From NCBI RefSeq assembly GCF_015057245.1, contig NZ_SVET01000008.1:68185-132184 (forward strand): a stretch of DNA of 64,000 nt. Direction: 5' to 3'. The position numbers and the translations under genes were made by a program. Source of the stretch: Pseudobutyrivibrio ruminis. Lineage in GTDB: Bacteria; Bacillota; Clostridia; Lachnospirales; Lachnospiraceae. The notes beneath the pieces are model-generated. The model had not been told where the DNA came from, did no database searches, and worked only from the letters and a program-made list of their open reading frames with translations. The stretch's first letter is position 1, and each line of letters starts with the position of its first letter. This document shows, piece after piece, positions 59,786 to 64,000 of the stretch.

Positions 59786-61621
59786 ATGGCGCGAAAAGCT
59801 GCTATCTACGCCCGTGTTTCTACAGAGCATGAGGCGCAGATTTCTGCACTGGAGAATCAGGTGCAGTACTATGATGAATTATTACAAAGGCATCCTGACT
59901 GGGAGCTGGTAGATAGATATATTGATGAGGGTATCACCGGTACGTCTATTCACAAGCGAGAATCTTTTATGAGAATGCTTCAGGATGCAAAAGAAAAGAA
60001 ATTTGATCTAATCATTACCAGAGAGGTATCCAGGTTTGCGAGAAACACAGTTGATACACTGCAGCAGACCAGAATCCTCAAATCTTACGGCGTGGAGGTG
60101 TGGTTCACAGAAGACAATATCTGGACAATGAATGATGAGGACGGAGAGCTTCGTCTATCAATCATGGCAACGCTGGCTCAGAACGAAAGTAAGAAGATTT
60201 CACAGAGAGTAAAAGCCGGTCAGATGATTTCATTTAAGAATGGAGTTCTGTATGGCAATGGTAATATCCTTGGCTACGATAGAGTAGGGGATAAGCTTGT
60301 TGTAAATAAAGAACAGGCTGAGACCGTGAAGAGAATCTTCGAGCTTTATTTATCCGGCAATGGTGTTCGTAAAATTCAGGACATCATGGAGCAGGAGGGC
60401 CGAAAGACTGCAACAGGACTTACCAGATGGCAGTCCGGTAACATTAACAGGGTGCTTAGAAATCCTTTTTATTGCGGAAGAATCGTTTATCGTAAACAAT
60501 ATGTTCCTGATTATCTGGTTCAAAAGAAAATCAATAATTTTGGAGCCGTTGAAAAGGTTTATGTGGAAGGCACTCATGAAAAACTTGTATCACCTGAAGA
60601 TTTTGATCGGGCTCAGGAGTTAAGAGCAAAACATCGAATCGGAAAGCGTGATAAGAATGGCAGATCTGTTGGTCAGTCACCATGCAAGCATATCTGGGGT
60701 AACAAACTTGTTTGTACCTGTGGTCATGCTATGAATAGAAGAATTGCTCACAAGGCAAAAGATGGAAATCTTTCGTATATCTATCAGTGCTATGGACAGT
60801 TAAGAACAGGCACACCTGAAAGCAGACGGAAGAAAGGCCTTGAGGTTGATGGAATCTGTGACAACTCATCGTTTATGGAATGGAAGTTGGAAGTTCAGGC
60901 TGATTTCATTTTTAAAAAGCTTTTAAACAATAAGGAAGCAATTTACCGTGAAGCAATGTCGATGTTGAGTGATGTGGCTGAGGTTAAGGCTCCTGAAAGA
61001 AATGATAAGGAGAAGCTTGAACGAAATATGAAGCAACTGGATAAGCTGCGTAAGCAAATGGCTAATCTTGTTGATATGTGTGCTGACGGGGATATTTCCA
61101 GAGAAGTCTTTCGCAGTAAGAAAAAGAAACTTGAAGATCAGATTTCAAACATTGAAAAAATTAATAGTGAGTGTAGACAGCAGATTTTAGAATTGGAAGA
61201 TAATGAAGCAAAGGATAGACGCATTGAAAGTCTTTCTGAGTTCATTAAGATGACTGCTTATGATGCCAGGGCGAAGATTCCAGAAACAGTGATTGATAAC
61301 TTTGTTGATCGAGTGGTGTATGATCACGGGGAATTCATTTGGTATCTAAATCCTGCCTTTGGAAATGAAGCATATAAGCAGACCACTTCCGATTGGAAAA
61401 AAAAACAACTGTCGAGCGCTTCACGTGATATAAAAGATACGTCATGTGCATACACCAGCACAGGCAGCTATCGCCGAGAAACACTAATTGAAAATGCGCT
61501 ATTTCTGGGAACATTTGAGATTCCAAAATCTTACATACAGAAAGCTGCAAAGCTCTACTATGGAGAGCACCGCAGATTTCGGTTCCCGGAAAAGCTTGAA
61601 TTTAAGCTGTTTCTAGTATAG
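59786..61621 (+). CDS. Large serine recombinase (ICE1 integrase)
   Basis: A 611-aa large serine recombinase that integrates and excises ICE1. The catalytic domain (1-145) starts 'KAAIYARVSTEHEAQISALE' with the nucleophilic Ser, then 'ITREVSRFARNTVDTL' and 'ATLAQNESKKISQRVKAG'. The recombinase domain (about 160-280) has 'NRVLRNPFYCGRIVYRK'. A zinc ribbon (about 305-345) shows 'NKLVCTCGHAMNRR' and 'YIYQCYGQ'. A coiled coil spans about 410-480. Residues 573-611 (FLGTFEI...KLFLV) have a diverged homologue at 9867-9983, so the attachment site may fall inside the gene. The stop lies in a terminator stem. Confidence 0.95.
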   Translation: MARKAAIYARVSTEHEAQISALENQVQYYDELLQRHPDWELVDRYIDEGITGTSIHKRESFMRMLQDAKEKKFDLIITREVSRFARNTVDTLQQTRILKSYGVEVWFTEDNIWTMNDEDGELRLSIMATLAQNESKKISQRVKAGQMISFKNGVLYGNGNILGYDRVGDKLVVNKEQAETVKRIFELYLSGNGVRKIQDIMEQEGRKTATGLTRWQSGNINRVLRNPFYCGRIVYRKQYVPDYLVQKKINNFGAVEKVYVEGTHEKLVSPEDFDRAQELRAKHRIGKRDKNGRSVGQSPCKHIWGNKLVCTCGHAMNRRIAHKAKDGNLSYIYQCYGQLRTGTPESRRKKGLEVDGICDNSSFMEWKLEVQADFIFKKLLNNKEAIYREAMSMLSDVAEVKAPERNDKEKLERNMKQLDKLRKQMANLVDMCADGDISREVFRSKKKKLEDQISNIEKINSECRQQILELEDNEAKDRRIESLSEFIKMTAYDARAKIPETVIDNFVDRVVYDHGEFIWYLNPAFGNEAYKQTTSDWKKKQLSSASRDIKDTSCAYTSTGSYRRETLIENALFLGTFEIPKSYIQKAAKLYYGEHRRFRFPEKLEFKLFLV

Positions 61622-61650
61622 GGAGTCATTTTGACTCCCTATATTTTTAC
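61619..61650 (+). terminator. Rho-independent terminator overlapping the integrase stop
   Basis: AGGGAGTCA (61620-61628) and TGACTCCCT (61632-61640) form a perfect 9-bp stem with a 3-nt loop, followed by ATATTTTT. It is the counterpart of the terminator at 9981. Confidence 0.9.
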
Positions 61651-61673
61651 CTAAAAAAGTGTCGTAGTTAACA

Positions 61674-61741
61674 GTCCTATTTTTGAAGTTCCATACTTTC
61701 AAAGTAGGGCTTTTATTTTTAAAATATATTCAAAATAGGAC
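61674..61741. repeat. Three TTCAAAnTAGG boxes, one inverted
   Basis: GTCCTATTTTTGAA (61674-61687, inverted), TTTCAAAGTAGGG (61697-61709) and TTCAAAATAGGAC (61729-61741). The outer two form a long inverted repeat. They lie between the integrase terminator and the XRE gene at 61804, so they may be operators of that regulator or integrase/excision-factor sites. Confidence 0.55.
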
Positions 61742-61803
61742 ATGAAATTTAAGGTGATTTTTTCAAAACCGGAGGATTTCTTACGGTTGAAGGAGGTTTT
61801 GGT

Positions 61804-62139
61804 ATGGGACGATTTACAGCAAATAAACTTAAAGAAGTAAGAGAGAAAAGAGGATATTCTCAAAGCGAAGCGGCTAAATACATGCACATCTCAGATAGAA
61901 CTTTGAGAGCAATTGAGGCGAATGAGCGTAAGGTCACTACAGATGAGATTATTCAGTTTTCCAGAATCTATCGCGTGGATGTCAGAGAGCTTCTATTAGA
62001 AGAATACGTAGAGCAGTCTGAAGAACAGATTTTATTTAATAGGTATATTTCGTTATATCGTCTCTTTGATCAGTTGGGTGATAAAGATAAGGAAGATGTA
62101 GCGTGGGTATTGAAACAGAGAATTGCGGGACTAATATAG
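61804..62139 (+). CDS. XRE-family HTH regulator (ICE2 left-end copy)
   Basis: A 111-aa protein with an HTH at residues 6-63 ('LKEVREKRGYSQSEAAKYMH', 'LRAIEANERKVTTDEIIQFS') and a helical tail ending 'DVAWVLKQRIAGLI'. It is paralogous over its full length to the protein at 10174, with conserved 'FSRIYRVDVRELL'. AAGGAGG lies upstream. The upstream DNA does not contain the GTTCCGAAAATCGGAAC sites of the other copy but has its own repeats (61674-61741), so the two regulators have probably diverged in specificity. Confidence 0.82.
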   Translation: MGRFTANKLKEVREKRGYSQSEAAKYMHISDRTLRAIEANERKVTTDEIIQFSRIYRVDVRELLLEEYVEQSEEQILFNRYISLYRLFDQLGDKDKEDVAWVLKQRIAGLI

Positions 62140-62226
62140 ATTTGGTATTTCATGAAGACTAAGGATTCTGTATAATTAAAGGTGGTGAAATTAACAAATC
62201 GAAAGTTGTAAGGATAAGTGTTACAC

Positions 62227-62703
62227 ATGGGTATTATGGAATTTTTCAATAAAAAGAAAATTGATAAAACAACTACCAATAAAGAAGTCTGTTTTGAAGA
62301 TGAGTTTACTGATATACAATCAGGTTTAATTTCTCTCTGTTTAGAACTTACAGATAGTCAAGTAGATACGGTTTTTGCATATTGCGGTATCGAGGACCAT
62401 AGTTTTATGTTTAATTCTTTCTTTGAGAAGGATGGGACAATTCTTTCAGCTAGACAAGCTGCTACAGATGTAAGTTTAGTGAAAGAATTCTTAAGGATTG
62501 GTACACATGATTTGGAAAATTTTAAATCAGTCTGCACTAAGTGGAATAAACCAATTCCTAGACAAATTAAAATGATTTATGACGTAAAAACTGGGAAATT
62601 TGATGCAAATATCAGTTATGAATCGAGAATTCCCTATGAATTAGAAGGTGGAAATGTTTTTAAGGAATGGTTTGATAAGGAATTGAGTGAAAGAACTCAG
62701 TAA
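62227..62703 (+). CDS. Hypothetical protein (158 aa)
   Basis: A soluble mixed-fold protein I do not recognise. It contains 'LISLCLELTDSQVDTVFAYC', 'SFFEKDGTILSARQAATDVS' and 'IPRQIKMIYDVKTGKFDANI'. The latter part resembles the Imm/YezG-type small proteins that respond to a partner, but this is weak. The start is uncertain (GTG 62218, ATG 62227 or ATG 62236). It occupies the slot that holds CAT and metal genes in ICE1, so it may be cargo of ICE2. Confidence 0.5.
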   Translation: MGIMEFFNKKKIDKTTTNKEVCFEDEFTDIQSGLISLCLELTDSQVDTVFAYCGIEDHSFMFNSFFEKDGTILSARQAATDVSLVKEFLRIGTHDLENFKSVCTKWNKPIPRQIKMIYDVKTGKFDANISYESRIPYELEGGNVFKEWFDKELSERTQ

Positions 62704-62741
62704 CTTCAAATTTGTCGATCTAATTGAATATTGAACGTTAC

Positions 62742-62778
62742 ATAGCAGTTATTTCAATCGAGATAGCTGCTATTTTTG
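62742..62778 (+). terminator. Terminator before the DUF5688-ParB gene
   Basis: ATAGCAG (62742-62748) and CTGCTAT (62767-62773) pair, with partial inner pairing, and are followed by TTTTTGTG. It separates the hypothetical gene from the parB-like gene. Confidence 0.75.
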
Positions 62779-62824
62779 TGCTCATTTTGAGCAGTAACTA
62801 TTCACTATTCAAAGGAGGTAGACA

Positions 62825-63880
62825 ATGGACTACGAGAAATTCAAACAGGACATGGAGCGGGATGTATTAAAGAATCTTGCAAACAGGGGAATCGAAGCGG
62901 AGACCGATGTTCGGCACATTGATAAGGTCAATGACTATGACCAGATGAAACAGACGCTTTCCATGGAAGTGGTATCAGCAGAGAGAAATGCTGACATGCT
63001 TGAGAAGGTTCCTCACAACAACATCGAAGACACGGTGGTGGAAATTCCACTGGATGAATTGCATCCCTTTCGGAATCATCCATTTAAGGTTCGTGATGAT
63101 GCTGATATGGAAAAAACAGTGGAGTCCATTCAAGAGTTTGGTGTATTGCAACCAGCTATTGTTCGACCAGAACGCGATGGAGGTTATGAAATCCTGTCAG
63201 GACATCGAAGGCATCATGCCTCAGAAATAGCAGGTCTTCAGACACTTCCTTGTATTGTTAGAGATTTGGATGATGATGCTGCCACGATTTTGATGGTTGA
63301 TTCGAACCTGCAAAGGGAAGAGATACTGCCAAGTGAGAGAGCATGGGCTTTCAAGATGAAGTTGGATGCGATGAAAAGACAGGCTGGAAGGCCTTCGAAA
63401 AATGTGTCCCAAATTGGGACACATTTTCCAAAGGAGCGAAGTGATGCATTGATGGCTAATGAAATAGGAACAAGTCGTAATCAAATTCAGCGATATATCC
63501 GCCTCACCAACCTCGACCCAGAACTTCTTCAGTTAGTGGATGATAAGCTAATGGGCTTTAATCCAGCCTACGAGCTTTCCTTCTTAAATCCAGAACAGCA
63601 GAAAGACCTTCTTTCAGCTATCGATTATGCCCAGGCGATTCCTTCATTATCTCAGGCGCAGCGAATTAAGAAGCTGGCATTAAATGGTGAGATTACCCAG
63701 GAAGGTATGAACATCATTCTTTCTGAAGAAAAGAAACAGGACTTAGATCGAGTGACTTTGAAACATGACACCTTAAAGAAGTATTTTCCAAAGTCATATA
63801 CGCCAAAGCAGATGGAAGATACCATTATCAAACTACTAGATCAGTGGCAACGAAAAAGAGAGCGTGAGATGAGCCGATAA
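62825..63880 (+). CDS. DUF5688 fragments fused to a ParB-like partition protein
   Basis: A 351-aa protein. Residues 1-35 match the DUF5688 start ('MDYEKFKQDMERDVLKNLAN'), then 36-75 match a later DUF5688 segment ('DYDQMKQTLSMEVVSAERNA'), so about 70 internal residues are missing relative to the protein at 14438. Residues ~75-351 are a ParB: 'IPLDELHPFRNHPFKV', 'YEILSGHRRHHASEIAGLQ', 'LMVDSNLQREEILPSERAWA' and an HTH near 'NQIQRYIRLTNLDPELL'. AAAGGAGG precedes the ATG. ParB would support partition of the excised element. The in-frame joint suggests recombination between two ICE genes. Confidence 0.85.
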   Translation: MDYEKFKQDMERDVLKNLANRGIEAETDVRHIDKVNDYDQMKQTLSMEVVSAERNADMLEKVPHNNIEDTVVEIPLDELHPFRNHPFKVRDDADMEKTVESIQEFGVLQPAIVRPERDGGYEILSGHRRHHASEIAGLQTLPCIVRDLDDDAATILMVDSNLQREEILPSERAWAFKMKLDAMKRQAGRPSKNVSQIGTHFPKERSDALMANEIGTSRNQIQRYIRLTNLDPELLQLVDDKLMGFNPAYELSFLNPEQQKDLLSAIDYAQAIPSLSQAQRIKKLALNGEITQEGMNIILSEEKKQDLDRVTLKHDTLKKYFPKSYTPKQMEDTIIKLLDQWQRKREREMSR

Positions 63881-63882
63881 TT

Positions 63883-63925
63883 TTAGGGAACATTTGCAAT
63901 CAATGGGAAATAAAAAGTTCCCTAA
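63883..63925. other. Inverted repeat TTAGGGAAC / GTTCCCTAA after parB
   Basis: Perfect 9-base arms (63883-63891 and 63917-63925) with a 25-nt spacer begin 3 nt after the parB-like stop. There is no T-tract; it could be an mRNA 3' hairpin or a protein-binding site. The remaining 75 bp to the window end show no gene. Confidence 0.5.
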
Positions 63926-64000
63926 AGACTAACTATTAAAGAAAGTCAATAAAAATGTTTTAAAACAGAAATGTTTTGAATATAGCGGTGGTGACTATAT

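Larger units (their letters stand above)
9867..61621 (+). mobile_element. Integrative and conjugative element ICE1 (about 51.8 kb)
   Basis: The element runs from an integrase-tail homologue 15 bp after ppdK to the end of its own serine recombinase. It carries a complete-looking transfer set: VirD4, VirB4, TrbL/VirB6-like, PrgI, Maff2, an NlpC/P60 hydrolase, TopB, MobC, a relaxase, RepA, ArdC and PcfB. Cargo includes a CAT-family gene, a metal-transport module and a 23-kb defence-like operon. The left limit is set by where homology to the integrase tail begins; the right limit depends on where in the shared tail or terminator the crossover falls, an uncertainty of roughly 150 bp. Direct evidence for excision is not available here. 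Confidence 0.85.
61622..64000 (+). mobile_element. Left end of a second, related element (ICE2, continues past window)
   Basis: After the ICE1 integrase the order XRE regulator, then DUF5688-type gene, repeats the order at the ICE1 left end, and the XRE proteins are full-length paralogues. The ParB-like gene at 62825 belongs to the same ICE family. This supports tandem elements rather than chromosome to the right of ICE1. If the crossover is inside the integrase gene, ICE2 would begin near 61502. Confidence 0.65.

Noticed and set aside
62227..62703. YezG/Imm-type immunity protein
   Set aside because: Similarity is only impressionistic and no toxin gene lies beside it, so it is left as hypothetical.
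1..64000. Numerous frames of 60-300 residues on the opposite strand of long genes (for example 14477-15367 and 27030-27665)
   Set aside because: They lack ribosome sites, mirror the codon pattern of the genes opposite and show no domain features; treated as shadows.
1..64000. CRISPR array or tRNA/rRNA genes
   Set aside because: No regularly spaced repeats of 25-40 bp and no cloverleaf or rRNA-like sequence were noticed; the integration site follows a protein gene, not a tRNA.

Overview
The window reads as low-GC Firmicutes DNA, most likely a member of the Lachnospiraceae (Butyrivibrio, Pseudobutyrivibrio or Roseburia type). This rests on three things: an accessory-Sec/glycosyltransferase locus next to a strongly codon-biased pyruvate phosphate dikinase gene, a conjugative element of the Maff2/PrgI/DUF4315/DUF4366 type common in gut and rumen Clostridia, and strong AGGAGG ribosome sites. 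No rRNA, tRNA or CRISPR array was seen. Almost every gene is on the + strand.

Layout. (1) 1-9852, chromosome: the 3' end of an accessory Sec locus (asp1 partial, asp3, secA2, gtfA, gtfB), which glycosylates and exports a serine-rich adhesin, followed by ppdK. (2) 9867-61621, an integrative and conjugative element (ICE1) that starts 15 bp after the ppdK stop. Its left slot (10.1-14.1 kb) holds two XRE regulators, a membrane protein, a chloramphenicol acetyltransferase-family gene and a metal module (DUF134-NifX fusion plus a chromate-transporter pair). Its transfer core (14.4-32.3 kb) holds DUF5688, RepA, PcfB, VirD4, Maff2, a TrbL/VirB6-like protein, PrgI, VirB4, an NlpC/P60 hydrolase, DUF4315, DUF4366, ArdC, TopB, MobC, a relaxase and a candidate oriT. 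Its regulatory/integration end (56.0-61.6 kb) holds an XRE gene on the - strand, a LexA-like repressor with a visible SOS box, small regulators and a large serine recombinase. (3) 61622-64000: the left end of a second, related element (ICE2) with a paralogous XRE regulator and a DUF5688-ParB chimera.

The most striking cargo is a nearly gap-free 23-kb gene array (33047-55973) behind a small XRE gene and an extended -10 promoter. It contains a C5-cytosine methyltransferase, a McrB-like AAA+ protein, a DUF2357 nuclease, a 1578-aa UvrD-type helicase with a large unassigned N-terminus, DrmA-like and DrmB-like proteins, a NERD-nuclease/helicase, a GIY-YIG protein, two small unknowns, a macrodomain-DUF6508 fusion, an unknown 489-aa protein and a KAP NTPase. 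It looks like a DISARM relative without a visible DrmC, merged with a LlaJI/BsuMI-like restriction module.

A second notable point concerns the integrase. Its last ~39 codons, stop codon and stop-overlapping terminator have a diverged homologue (22 of 38 residues identical by eye) immediately after ppdK, and each copy is followed by a homologous XRE gene. A simple explanation is that the crossover site lies inside the integrase gene. The tail of the ICE1 integrase would then be supplied by the left end of the neighbouring ICE2. This is inference, but it makes clear predictions.
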